From JBBKWJ01 sp037968895 (GTDB taxonomy: Bacteria; Actinomycetota; Acidimicrobiia; Acidimicrobiales; SZUA-35), in contig JBBKWJ010000269.1 of assembly GCA_037968895.1 (NCBI GenBank), forward strand, positions 1-57,667: 57,667 nucleotides of DNA. Direction: 5' to 3'. Shown one piece after another: positions 17,918-26,781 of this stretch (position 1 is its first letter; each line of letters begins with the position of its first letter). Made by a program: the position numbers and the translations under genes. The notes below the pieces were generated by a model. It worked only from the letters and a program-made list of their open reading frames with translations, had not been told where the DNA came from and did not search any database.

Positions 17918-19107
17918 GAGTCTTCGCGTGTCGGGGGAAGGACGATATTGCCCTGTTCACAGACAATTGTTGCCACTGCCTCGGCTGCGTCGGGGCGGCC
18001 AACTGACTTTGCGGCATCAGATCGGGTCTGACGTAGCGTTTCGTCGAGAATGACCTCATCAATCAGCGTAGCGAGAAGGTCGGCCGTCAGACTGGCATCC
18101 TCGAGTACAACGGCGCCACCAGCCTTTTCGAGCTCGGCGATATTTGCCCGTTGATGGTCCCTCGGAGCATGCGGCAGTGGGATGGCAAGCGACGGCAGAC
18201 CAGCCACCGCGAGTTCGGCGGTGGTCGAGGCTCCAGACCGGCACACGGCAAGGTCGGCGGCCGCAAGCACGATCGGCATGCGGTCTTCATACTCAACGAC
18301 CTGGTAGTGCAAAGCCGTCGTGTTGCTGAATGCGGTGATGTCACTGAATTGGTCCCAGTCGCGCCGGCCGACGACATGGTGAATCGCCACGTCGCTTCGG
18401 TCAGACCATAATTCGGCAAGAGCTCGCACCTGCTCGTTGATTCGGCGAGCGCCGAGGGACCCAGCCCACACAGCCACGACAAATCGATCGCTGGGAAGGC
18501 CAAGCATCTCGCGGGCCTTCGCCTTTGATGTGCCCTCGACCGCCGCAATAACTTCTGCCCTGATCGGGTTGCCGGTAAGAACCCCTTTGGGCAGGTCGGT
18601 GTCTGGGTACGGGAGTGCACACACTTTGGCGAAGCGGCCGATCATTCGGTTGACCGCGCTCGCCCTCGCGTTCTGTTCGGTGACGACGACGGGAATACGA
18701 AGCGCCAGCGCGGCGAGCGAAGCTCCTGACGAGGCATAACCACCAAGGCAAAGCACTACCTGCGGCCTCAATCGACGCATCAATCTAAAGGCCTGAGCGA
18801 GCCCAGAAACAAGACCGGCGATAGCACCGAAGTTCGCTTTCACAGCGCGAGGAGCGAGCGACCGCTGAATGCCACGACCCGGCAACAGGTCAATCGTGAA
18901 GCCAGCCTGTGGCACGATGGTGCCCTCATTGCCGCGCTCACCCCCGATGAATCGAATGGAGTGGGCTGACAGTCCCTTTGCCACGAGCGCTTGCGCAACT
19001 GCGATACCAGGATTCGTGTGCCCCGCAGTTCCTCCGCCAGTGATGACGACCTTGACCCCGATGTGATCTTCGGAGGATCCGGTGTGATCTGTCAGCACAG
19101 ATGTCAT
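17914..19107 (-). CDS. murG: undecaprenyldiphospho-muramoylpentapeptide N-acetylglucosaminyltransferase
   Basis: A 397-residue GT28 glycosyltransferase making lipid II from lipid I at the inner membrane face. VVITGGGTAGHTNPGIAVA is the N-terminal glycine loop, LCLGGYASSGASLAALAL the second, and CRSGASTTAELAVAGLPSLA the UDP-GlcNAc site. The preferred ATG shares ATGA with the ftsW stop; a frame open to 19266 lies inside ftsW and is rejected. An N-terminal stretch of about 17 residues precedes the usual start. Confidence 0.95.
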   Translation of the reverse strand: MTSVLTDHTGSSEDHIGVKVVITGGGTAGHTNPGIAVAQALVAKGLSAHSIRFIGGERGNEGTIVPQAGFTIDLLPGRGIQRSLAPRAVKANFGAIAGLVSGLAQAFRLMRRLRPQVVLCLGGYASSGASLAALALRIPVVVTEQNARASAVNRMIGRFAKVCALPYPDTDLPKGVLTGNPIRAEVIAAVEGTSKAKAREMLGLPSDRFVVAVWAGSLGARRINEQVRALAELWSDRSDVAIHHVVGRRDWDQFSDITAFSNTTALHYQVVEYEDRMPIVLAAADLAVCRSGASTTAELAVAGLPSLAIPLPHAPRDHQRANIAELEKAGGAVVLEDASLTADLLATLIDEVILDETLRQTRSDAAKSVGRPDAAEAVATIVCEQGNIVLPPTREDS

Positions 19108-20438
19108 ATCTGGGCTCGGCGGGCAACGTTCGCGAGTAGGCCAGCTGCGAACAGCGACATGATGAGGCTTGAGCCGCCAACCGAAACGAATGGCAGCGGT
19201 TCGCCAGTGATTGGAAGCTTGCCCAAGGTCATCCCGATGTTCAAGAAGGCCTGGAGAATGATCCAAACCGTGAGACCAGTAGCTAGCAGCATGCCAAACC
19301 GATCGGGGGCATGGACCGCAGTCTTGACGCCAAGCACACCGAATAGGACGAAGCCGCCGATGAGCGCACCAGCGCCCAACAGACCGACCTCTTCGGCGAC
19401 AATGGCGAAGATAAAGTCAGACTGCGCTTCTGGTAGAAATCCCCATTTCGCGCGCGATGCACCGAGTCCGACGCCGAGGAGGCCACCGGAGGCGATTCCG
19501 ACCTGGCTTTGAATTGTCTGGAGCCCAATGGTTGACGGGTATTGCCACGGGTCGATGAATGCGAAGAGCCGGTCTCTGCGATAGGCAGAACTCATTGCGG
19601 CGACAGTCGCACCAGCGAGTCCGAGGCTCGTCCAGGTTGCGAGACTCGAAGCCTTTGCGCCGGCGACGAACATCATGATGAATGCAACCGCTGCAAGCAG
19701 GATGGGCGTACCCAACTTCGGTTGGGCGAGAAGCAAAGCGGAGAAGATCCCAAGTAACACCATGATCGGCCGAACTGTTACCTCGGGCCGATCCATGAAC
19801 TTGGCCCGGCGTGACAATAGTTCGGCGACGAAGACGACCAGCGCCAGCTTTGCGAACTCCGACGGCTGTAGCTGACCAATACCGATGTTGAGCCAACGCC
19901 GTGAACCATTGACTTCTTGTCCGACGCCGGGAATGAGGACGGCGATGAGAGTGGCGATCGACAACAGCGAAAGCGGGGTGGCGAGGCGGCTCAGAACCCG
20001 GTAGTCAATGGCACGGGCAAACAGGAATCCTACTGCTCCGATAACTGCGTACATGACCTGCCTTTTGAACTGAAACAGGGGTGACGCGTCAAGCTGATAC
20101 AGGCTCGCGACCGATGAGGCAGAGAGCACCATTACGAGCCCGAAGAGCGTGAGACCGATTGTAAGGAGCATGATCCACGCACTAAGCCGCTCGCCGCCGA
20201 CGGTGCGACCCGCCCTGCGAGGGGCAACGCTCTTGGCCGTCGATGTCCGCTTCTTCGCCGGGCGCTTGGCGGTAGCGCGAGCCGTCGTCGAGCGAGCAGC
20301 TGTCGAGCGTGCCGAGGTTGCACGCGTTGTAGCTGACCGTGCGCCGGCGGTCGACCGTGACGTCGCAGAACGGCTTTTGGCTGGCGTTCGCTTCGTGGCT
20401 GACTTCCGAGATGTGGAACGTCGCGTCGTCGTTGTCAT
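19104..20438 (-). CDS. ftsW: FtsW/SEDS peptidoglycan glycosyltransferase with long basic N-terminal tail
   Basis: A 444-residue SEDS-family polymerase of septal peptidoglycan. About ten membrane helices follow a tail of roughly 85 residues rich in Ser, Thr, Arg, Lys and Ala (TTTRRSTSRKSATKRTPAKS onward). Conserved SEDS blocks include LQPSEFAKLALVVFVAELLS, LAQPKLGTPILLAAVAFIMM (catalytic Asp position not certain by eye) and LPEAQSDFIFAIVAEEVGLL. The tail is much longer than in E. coli FtsW. ATG and stop overlaps link it to murD and murG. Confidence 0.93.
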   Translation of the reverse strand: MTTTTRRSTSRKSATKRTPAKSRSATSRSTAGARSATTRATSARSTAARSTTARATAKRPAKKRTSTAKSVAPRRAGRTVGGERLSAWIMLLTIGLTLFGLVMVLSASSVASLYQLDASPLFQFKRQVMYAVIGAVGFLFARAIDYRVLSRLATPLSLLSIATLIAVLIPGVGQEVNGSRRWLNIGIGQLQPSEFAKLALVVFVAELLSRRAKFMDRPEVTVRPIMVLLGIFSALLLAQPKLGTPILLAAVAFIMMFVAGAKASSLATWTSLGLAGATVAAMSSAYRRDRLFAFIDPWQYPSTIGLQTIQSQVGIASGGLLGVGLGASRAKWGFLPEAQSDFIFAIVAEEVGLLGAGALIGGFVLFGVLGVKTAVHAPDRFGMLLATGLTVWIILQAFLNIGMTLGKLPITGEPLPFVSVGGSSLIMSLFAAGLLANVARRAQI

Positions 20439-21760
20439 TGGAATCTCGCCCTTACTCGGGACATAAAGTCATCGCCCCGTTGTTCGTAGTTGTCATACCA
20501 GTCGTACGAAGTGCACGCCGGTGAAAGGACCACTGCGTCCCCGGCTTGGGAAAACTGGTCGGCTAGTCGGATTGCTTCGTCCATCGTCTGAGCCTTCTCA
20601 ATTGGCACTCGTGCCCCGAAAACTTCAGCAATCTCGTCGGCCGCGGCACCAGTCGCGACCACCGCACGCACTGGCGGAACTAGTTCTGCCAGCGAGGTCA
20701 TATCGAGCCCCTTGTTCTTGCCGCCTGCGATGAGGACGACGGAGTCAAAGCCACCGACCGCAGCAGCGGTTGCGTGAGGCACGGTTGCCTTGGAGTCGTT
20801 GTACCAACTCACGTCATTCCAGGTTCCTACTAGCTGGAGCCGGTGAGCAAACCCCTCGAACGCCTTCAGCGCACCAGCGATACCGGCCATCGTGGCCCCG
20901 GCGGCGCGAGCGATTGCTGCGACGGCCGCTGCATTGGCAAGGTCGTGCGGCTGCGAGCGCTGCAAGTCGTTGACAGCGACCACGGGGCCATCCGGGCCGA
21001 CAAGCTGACCACCTTCGATCGACCAGTCAGCTTGCTGGATGCCGAACGTGACCGTCGTCGCGGTCGGAGGGCGGTGGGCCATTACGACCTCGTCCTCGGC
21101 ATTCAGAATCGCGATATCGGTTGGTTTGAGGTTCGCGAAGATCGACGCCTTTGCCGCTTTGTAATCGGCGAGCGTCGCGTGCGCGTCAAGATGATCGGGG
21201 GCGAAGTTAAGCCACGCGGCGATGTTCGGGGCGAAGTGGTCACTGTGTGCGAGTCGGAACGACGACGCCTCTACGACGAAAACATCGATCGAACGGTCCT
21301 CGATTGCGGCAACCAAAGGAACTTCCATATTGCCAACGGCGGCCGCCGTCAGCCCCGAGCGCTCGAGTGCGTCGGCGACAAGAAGGGTGACCGTCGTCTT
21401 GCCGTTCGTTCCGGTGATGCCAACAATCATGCGATCGTCCCACAGGGAGGCAAGGTCGAACTCGCTCCAGATCGGGACGTCGGCTCCTTTGGCCAGAGCG
21501 AAAAGCGGATGATGATCGGGGATCCCTGGTGATGGCAGTACGACAGAAGCGTTCGCGATCAGATCTGCGAGTTCGTCCACTGAAGGAGCGGCCAATAGCT
21601 CCACTCCATCCGCAGCAGCCTTGGCGACTGCGACGTCGGTAGCCCGGTCGTCGACGACCGTCGGCTGGTACGAGCGGCGCCGCAATGCGGCGACGACTGC
21701 TTGCCCTGTCAATCCAAAACCAACAACGAGTGGCCGCGCCAGTCGATCAGCGTCTGTCAC
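20435..21760 (-). CDS. murD: UDP-N-acetylmuramoylalanine--D-glutamate ligase
   Basis: A 441-residue Mur ligase adding D-Glu to UDP-MurNAc-L-Ala. PLVVGFGLTGQAVVAALRRR begins the first domain. The P-loop is VGITGTNGKTTVTLL, the ATP-site histidine region is WLNFAPDHLDAHATLADYKA, and WYNDSKATVPHATAAAV with GGKNKGLD marks the third domain. It overlaps mraY upstream and ftsW downstream by four bases each. Confidence 0.95.
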   Translation of the reverse strand: MTDADRLARPLVVGFGLTGQAVVAALRRRSYQPTVVDDRATDVAVAKAAADGVELLAAPSVDELADLIANASVVLPSPGIPDHHPLFALAKGADVPIWSEFDLASLWDDRMIVGITGTNGKTTVTLLVADALERSGLTAAAVGNMEVPLVAAIEDRSIDVFVVEASSFRLAHSDHFAPNIAAWLNFAPDHLDAHATLADYKAAKASIFANLKPTDIAILNAEDEVVMAHRPPTATTVTFGIQQADWSIEGGQLVGPDGPVVAVNDLQRSQPHDLANAAAVAAIARAAGATMAGIAGALKAFEGFAHRLQLVGTWNDVSWYNDSKATVPHATAAAVGGFDSVVLIAGGKNKGLDMTSLAELVPPVRAVVATGAAADEIAEVFGARVPIEKAQTMDEAIRLADQFSQAGDAVVLSPACTSYDWYDNYEQRGDDFMSRVRARFQ

Positions 21761-22812
21761 GGCTGGACCAGCTCAACATTGTTGACCCAACTTGCGTAGA
21801 ACAGACCGAGACCAGCGGCAGTCAGCGCCCCGCCGATGAGCCAGAAACGGATGATGACCTTCGTTTCGGCCCAGCCCAGCAGTTCGAAATGGTGGTGAAT
21901 CGGAGCCATCCGGAACAGACGCTTGCCCTTGGTGAGTTTGAAGAAGCCAACCTGAAGCATGACCGACAATGTCTCGACGACATACACGCCACCAATAACC
22001 GGGAGCAACAGTTCGGTGTTTGTTGCCAGTGCGAGGCACGCCAGTCCAGTGCCGATCGCCAGCGATCCGGTGTCACCCATAAAGATTTCAGCGGGAGCTG
22101 CGTTGAACCACAGGAAGCCGGCGAGAGCACCAACCATGGCAACAGCCACCACCGCCAGATCGAGCGCATGGGGATTCTGGTACACGTCCTGAACGGTGCC
22201 GATTTGGCGGAACATCCAGAATCCCATGATCCCGTATGCGATGTAGCTGAAGATGCCGGAGCCAGCAGCGAGACCATCCAGCCCATCGGTAAGGTTCACG
22301 GCGTTCGACGAACCAAGAATAATGATCACAGCCCAGATGACCCAACCGACTGTCCCGAGAGGGATACCGCTTGCGGCGCGTCCCGTTGACCCGACGTCAG
22401 TATGAATGCGGGTGAGGTTCACAGCTAGCACGGCGTACACGATGGCGACGGTGAGAAGTCCTGCCAGCTTCATCCGCTTATTCAGACCCAGATTGCGCTC
22501 ACGACTGACCTTTATCCAATCGTCAGCGAACCCAACGAGCGCAGCGGCAAGAATCGCACCCATGACGAGCAAGCCAGAACGAGTAAAGACGCCGCCGAAA
22601 ATGAGGTCGGAGAGCACGTAGCCGCCGGCGGCGCCAGCGACGAAGGTGAGACCGCCCATCGTTGGCGTGCCCGCCTTGACCTTGTGTCCTTGGGGGCCAT
22701 CTTCTCTAATCGGTTGCCCGATCTTCTGACTGGTGAGAAGGTCAATCAGAATCCGCGTGCCGAGCACGGTCAGGACTAAGGCGATCGCGGCTGAAGCGAG
22801 GAGGCGAATCAT
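21757..22812 (-). CDS. mraY: phospho-N-acetylmuramoyl-pentapeptide-transferase
   Basis: A 351-residue polytopic enzyme making lipid I from UDP-MurNAc-pentapeptide and undecaprenyl phosphate. KAGTPTMGGLTF, GFADDWIKV with the paired Asp residues, NAVNLTDGLDGLAAGS, FMGDTGSLAIG and MAPIHHHFELLGWAETKVI are the hallmark blocks. It directly follows murE with an ATGA overlap, where most dcw clusters carry murF. Confidence 0.96.
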   Translation of the reverse strand: MIRLLASAAIALVLTVLGTRILIDLLTSQKIGQPIREDGPQGHKVKAGTPTMGGLTFVAGAAGGYVLSDLIFGGVFTRSGLLVMGAILAAALVGFADDWIKVSRERNLGLNKRMKLAGLLTVAIVYAVLAVNLTRIHTDVGSTGRAASGIPLGTVGWVIWAVIIILGSSNAVNLTDGLDGLAAGSGIFSYIAYGIMGFWMFRQIGTVQDVYQNPHALDLAVVAVAMVGALAGFLWFNAAPAEIFMGDTGSLAIGTGLACLALATNTELLLPVIGGVYVVETLSVMLQVGFFKLTKGKRLFRMAPIHHHFELLGWAETKVIIRFWLIGGALTAAGLGLFYASWVNNVELVQP

Positions 22813-24233
22813 GAGGCGGTGGCTCCTGGAGTTCGAGTTGGGGCTCGGGATTCGAGTGCCTTGAGGGCGACAAGCCGATCATCGAATGGAAGCACTTGGC
22901 TGCCGATCACTTGCTCGGTCTCATGCCCTTTCCCTGCGATGAGAACCACATCGCCGGGGCGAGCCAAATCAATCGCGTGGCCGATGGCGCTCGCCCTATC
23001 TGTGTTGACCGTTGGCTCAGAATCTGGCCCGAAGCCGGAAACAATCGCGTCAATGATCGTGTGCGGATCCTCGGACCGAGGATTATCTGACGTGACGAAC
23101 ACAGTGTCGGCGCGTTCCGAAGCGACTCGTCCCATCTCTGATCTCTTGTCGTGGTCTCGGTCACCACCGCATCCGAAAACGAGAACAACGCGACCGTTCG
23201 TCGCAACTTCACGAGCAGCGTCAATGGCAGCAGCCAGCGCGTCAGGAGTGTGGGCATAGTCAACGATGACTGAGAAGGGGGCATCTGTCGGCACGAACTC
23301 GAACCGACCAGCGGGTGGTTCCATAGCTGCGAGGCCGGCGATCGCGGCCTCGAGATCGACTCCAAGCACACGAGCGACTTCAAGCGCGGCGAGTGCATTC
23401 GAAACGTTGTGAGAGCCAGCGAGTCCAAGGCGCACCTCGAAGCCTCGCCACACAAATCGGGTGAAAGCGCCTTCGTGGCGTAGATCCTTGGCATCGCCAA
23501 GCCCGTAGCCAACCACTTCAAGCGTCGTAAGCGCAGCGAGTTCTCGACCCTTTGGATCATCAAGGTTGATGACTGCAATGTCAGATCGATCATCTAGAAA
23601 AAGCTTGGCTTTGGCTGCGAAGTAGGCATCTTGTGTGTGATGAAAGTCGAGATGGTCGCGACCTAGGTTTGTGAATACCGCTACGGCGAAATGACAACCG
23701 TCGACACGATGCAGCTCAAGGGCATGCGACGACACCTCCATCGCAACCGCACCCGCTCCCCCGTCTCGCATCTGGGCGAGTCGCCCTTGAAGTTCAGGGG
23801 CCTCTGGAGTTGTGCGGGCGCCGGAAAGCGTGCCGATGGAGTCAGTAGCCAACCCGGCATGCGAAAGGATCTTGACGAGGATTTCTGTGACTGTGGTCTT
23901 GCCGTTAGTTCCCGTGACCCCTATGACGCTCAGGGTGCCTGAAGGGTTGTCATAGATGGCGGCCGAAATTGAGCCCATGGAGGCCCTGACATCGTCGACG
24001 AGAAGTTGGGGAATATCGAGTTCAAGTAGCCGCTCGACGAGCAAGGCGCTCGCACCCTGTTCAACTGCGGTGGCGGCGAAGTCATGGCCGTCGAATGCTT
24101 CACCAGGGACACAGCAAAAGAGAAATCCCGGTTTCACTTGGCGAGAGTCGTGGGTGGCGCCCACAAGATTGATGTCGTGCGTACCCGTCAGCTGACGACC
24201 GGGCCCAGAGAGGGCACCAAGCAGGATTGCCAT
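22809..24233 (-). CDS. murE: UDP-N-acetylmuramoyl-tripeptide synthetase, meso-DAP type
   Basis: A 474-residue Mur ligase adding the third stem-peptide residue. The P-loop is GVTGTNGKTTVTE, and GAVAMEVSSHALELHRVDG with FTNLGRDHLDFHHT are the family blocks. The DNPR motif (TSDNPRSEDPHTI) is the residue set that selects meso-diaminopimelate rather than lysine. Its ATG shares the A of the ftsI stop (TGATG). The chain continues directly into mraY with no room for murF. Confidence 0.95.
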   Translation of the reverse strand: MAILLGALSGPGRQLTGTHDINLVGATHDSRQVKPGFLFCCVPGEAFDGHDFAATAVEQGASALLVERLLELDIPQLLVDDVRASMGSISAAIYDNPSGTLSVIGVTGTNGKTTVTEILVKILSHAGLATDSIGTLSGARTTPEAPELQGRLAQMRDGGAGAVAMEVSSHALELHRVDGCHFAVAVFTNLGRDHLDFHHTQDAYFAAKAKLFLDDRSDIAVINLDDPKGRELAALTTLEVVGYGLGDAKDLRHEGAFTRFVWRGFEVRLGLAGSHNVSNALAALEVARVLGVDLEAAIAGLAAMEPPAGRFEFVPTDAPFSVIVDYAHTPDALAAAIDAAREVATNGRVVLVFGCGGDRDHDKRSEMGRVASERADTVFVTSDNPRSEDPHTIIDAIVSGFGPDSEPTVNTDRASAIGHAIDLARPGDVVLIAGKGHETEQVIGSQVLPFDDRLVALKALESRAPTRTPGATAS

Positions 24234-26305
24234 CAGTCTCCGCCTGCTTCGACCTCGGCGACAGCATCATCCCCAACGTCGGTTGGCTCCTCGGTAATCG
24301 GAGCCGGTGTCGGTGCGGCCCGAACAGGACCATCGGTCTGAGTCTGCGCGAGTGATGCGTCGGTTGGCGGAATACCGAGGATTCTCAACGCGTACAACCC
24401 AATGTCGCGGAACAGTGGGGCGGCGACGAGGCCAGCAGTGGTCTGCGACTTGGGCTCATCAACGACGACGACCATCGAGAGCTGAGGGTTTTCGGCCGGC
24501 ACGAAGCCAGCGAACGTCACGGTGTAGCGGCGAGTGCCGTCTTCGCCGTAGGTCAGCGTTCCGGTGCCGTCGTCATACGCCTTCCAGGCGGTTCCGGTCT
24601 TTCCGGCGACGTTGTACCCCGGTATTGCGGCCGCCTGACCGCTTCCGCGATCGACAACTGCCTGCAGCATTGCCGTGACCTCATCGGCGGTAGCGGCGGA
24701 GACAGCTCGGGTCGAGGTCTGTGCCTCGGTAACAATTTCCAGGCCATCGGCGCTAACGAGCGATCGAACCAACTTTGGGCTTACAAAGAGTCCATCGTTG
24801 GCAAGCGCGTTGTATGCCGATAGGAGTTCGACGGCGTTTGTACTCACGCCCTGTCCGATGGGAATCGAACCCATGTTGGAGTCGTACCACTCATCAGGGT
24901 CGCGAAGGCTGCCACGAGCCTCGCCCTTGAATTCGATCCCAGTTGGCTGGCCAATCCCGAACGCCGTCATGTAGTCATATAGCTTGTAGGGACCCAGATC
25001 GCGCGCCATCAGCATCGTGCCGATATTCATCGAATTGGCGATGATGTCGATGAGCGGGTACGAGGCAGGCGTAATATCGTCCTGCGAGAACACGGTGTCG
25101 CCAACTCGCAGCGATCGTGGCACTTCGTACGTACTGTTTCGGTCGATATTGAGCTCGTCGACTGCAGCGGCCACAGTCACCGCCTTCATCACCGAACCAG
25201 GCTCGAACGTCTTGATGAGCGCAGCGTTGTAGTTTGGCACCGAACAGGTGCCATCCTCGTTGCGAGCAGCGGTGCCCATGAACAAAATCTCACCGGTGCG
25301 GGGATCGCTGCCAACCGCAGTTGCCCAGTTTCCTCTGGTCTCCTCGCAATGCTCAATGAGCGCCTGTTCAACGACGTACTGCAAGCGATGGTCAATCGTC
25401 AGGACGACGTCGTACCCCTCGCGGGCCGGATCAACCACAAAGTCGCCGACACTAATGGTGCCGTACTTGCCAGCGCCCTCTTCGTGAGTCATCGATCCGG
25501 CGACACCGGTCATGACCTCGTTGTAGAGGTACTCGATACCGAATGTCCCGATCTCATCGGGATCGACTGCACCAACGAGGGGTCGAGCTAGCGATCCAGC
25601 GGGGTACACCCGCTGCTCTTCTGACTGGAGGAAGATGCCAGACATCAGGTCGCTCGCTGCGGATTCCTCAACCGCGGCAAAACGATCGAGGCCCCCCTCG
25701 TCGAGATACCGAGCGAGTTCTGCGTAGCGGTCTGAGTCAGAGTCAGGAGTGAGTTGCTCGGTCAGTACCGCAGCATCGATACCAAGAGCCGGCGCCAGCA
25801 GCGCAGCCGTAGCGACTGGGTTGATAACCATGGTCGGATCGGCGATAACTCGTTTGGCTGGTGTTGAAGCGGCGAGGACAAATCCGTCTCGGTCGAGGAT
25901 GCTGCCTCGGTAGGCGGCGACATTCTCGGTCCGAGTTCGTTGCCGCTCACCCAAAGAGACGTAGCGATCCGAGCTCAGTGCCTGAAGATCAACGAGCGAG
26001 GCAACAAACAAAAGGGCGATGACGGCGAAGAGCGCACCGACAACACGAATTCGTTTTGCGGCGTCTGGCCCATGATTCTGGCGAGCCGTCGACCGGCTCG
26101 CTACCGGCTTGCGTGCAGGCGGCTTCCGCGTGTTTCGTGTGGCTGGCTTTCGCGCAGCGGTGGCGCCTACAGGACGTTGATTTGACGTGGTTGACGAGGT
26201 TCTACGAGATGAGGTTCCTCGGGTTTGGGACGCCCTTGGGTTTTTAGGACGAGCACTCGTCGAACGCGAGGATGGCCGCCGGGCGGGCGGGCGCCGGTCG
26301 CTCAT
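24233..26305 (-). CDS. ftsI: penicillin-binding protein, FtsI-type septal transpeptidase
   Basis: A 690-residue class B PBP. The N-terminal 85 residues are a basic Ser/Thr/Arg/Pro-rich tail, followed by one membrane helix (VVGALFAVIALLFVASLVDL) and a dimerisation domain starting YRGSILDRDGFVLA. The transpeptidase motifs are SVMK (catalytic Ser at about residue 371), SMN and KTGT (Lys at about residue 569). A Pro/Glu-rich C-terminal tail of about 40 residues follows. It overlaps ftsL by ATGA and murE by one base. It crosslinks septal peptidoglycan together with FtsW. Confidence 0.95.
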   Translation of the reverse strand: MSDRRPPARRPSSRSTSARPKNPRASQTRGTSSRRTSSTTSNQRPVGATAARKPATRNTRKPPARKPVASRSTARQNHGPDAAKRIRVVGALFAVIALLFVASLVDLQALSSDRYVSLGERQRTRTENVAAYRGSILDRDGFVLAASTPAKRVIADPTMVINPVATAALLAPALGIDAAVLTEQLTPDSDSDRYAELARYLDEGGLDRFAAVEESAASDLMSGIFLQSEEQRVYPAGSLARPLVGAVDPDEIGTFGIEYLYNEVMTGVAGSMTHEEGAGKYGTISVGDFVVDPAREGYDVVLTIDHRLQYVVEQALIEHCEETRGNWATAVGSDPRTGEILFMGTAARNEDGTCSVPNYNAALIKTFEPGSVMKAVTVAAAVDELNIDRNSTYEVPRSLRVGDTVFSQDDITPASYPLIDIIANSMNIGTMLMARDLGPYKLYDYMTAFGIGQPTGIEFKGEARGSLRDPDEWYDSNMGSIPIGQGVSTNAVELLSAYNALANDGLFVSPKLVRSLVSADGLEIVTEAQTSTRAVSAATADEVTAMLQAVVDRGSGQAAAIPGYNVAGKTGTAWKAYDDGTGTLTYGEDGTRRYTVTFAGFVPAENPQLSMVVVVDEPKSQTTAGLVAAPLFRDIGLYALRILGIPPTDASLAQTQTDGPVRAAPTPAPITEEPTDVGDDAVAEVEAGGD

Positions 26306-26781
26306 TCAGAAGTCTCCCCAGGTACGGAGTCAGCACCCACCAGTTGTTCCGGCTCAAGCGAGGCACCTACCTCAAGCAGTTGGCCCGTTATAAGGCGACC
26401 AGCAAGATAGTGGTTCGCAACGAGGTAGACCGGGTCTTGGGACCGCACCATTCCAAGCGCTTCGGCGCGTTCCACGATGACAACCGGAGCCGACGCAATA
26501 TTGACGTCACGCTCAAGTTGGGCGCTTCGCTCTGCGGCCACGGCAATTTCTGAGTTGATCACATCGAGCTGGTGTTGGTGTTGCACCAGAGTCGCATGAA
26601 CGAACGCAATCACGAAGAGGCAGCCAGCGAGAAACAGGATGACGCCCATCACGACCGAGCGTCGACGCGATTCCCGCTTGAGCTTGCTGTGGTCGATGAC
26701 TCGCAGGCGGGGACGCTGCGACTTCGCCGCTGCACCCTTACTGGTTGCCCGTTGTCGCGACTGTTGTGCTGCGCTAGTCAT
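26302..26781 (-). CDS. ftsL: FtsL-like septum formation protein
   Basis: A 159-residue bitopic protein: a basic N-terminus (KLKRESRRRS), one membrane helix (VVMGVILFLAGCLFVIAFVH) and a heptad-patterned extracellular stretch (HQLDVINSEIAVAAERSAQL). The C-terminal part contains AEALGMVRSQDPVYLV, the usual FtsL/DivIC ending. Sequence identity is low in this family, so position between rsmH and ftsI is strong support. It overlaps both neighbours by four bases. Confidence 0.85.
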   Translation of the reverse strand: MTSAAQQSRQRATSKGAAAKSQRPRLRVIDHSKLKRESRRRSVVMGVILFLAGCLFVIAFVHATLVQHQHQLDVINSEIAVAAERSAQLERDVNIASAPVVIVERAEALGMVRSQDPVYLVANHYLAGRLITGQLLEVGASLEPEQLVGADSVPGETSE

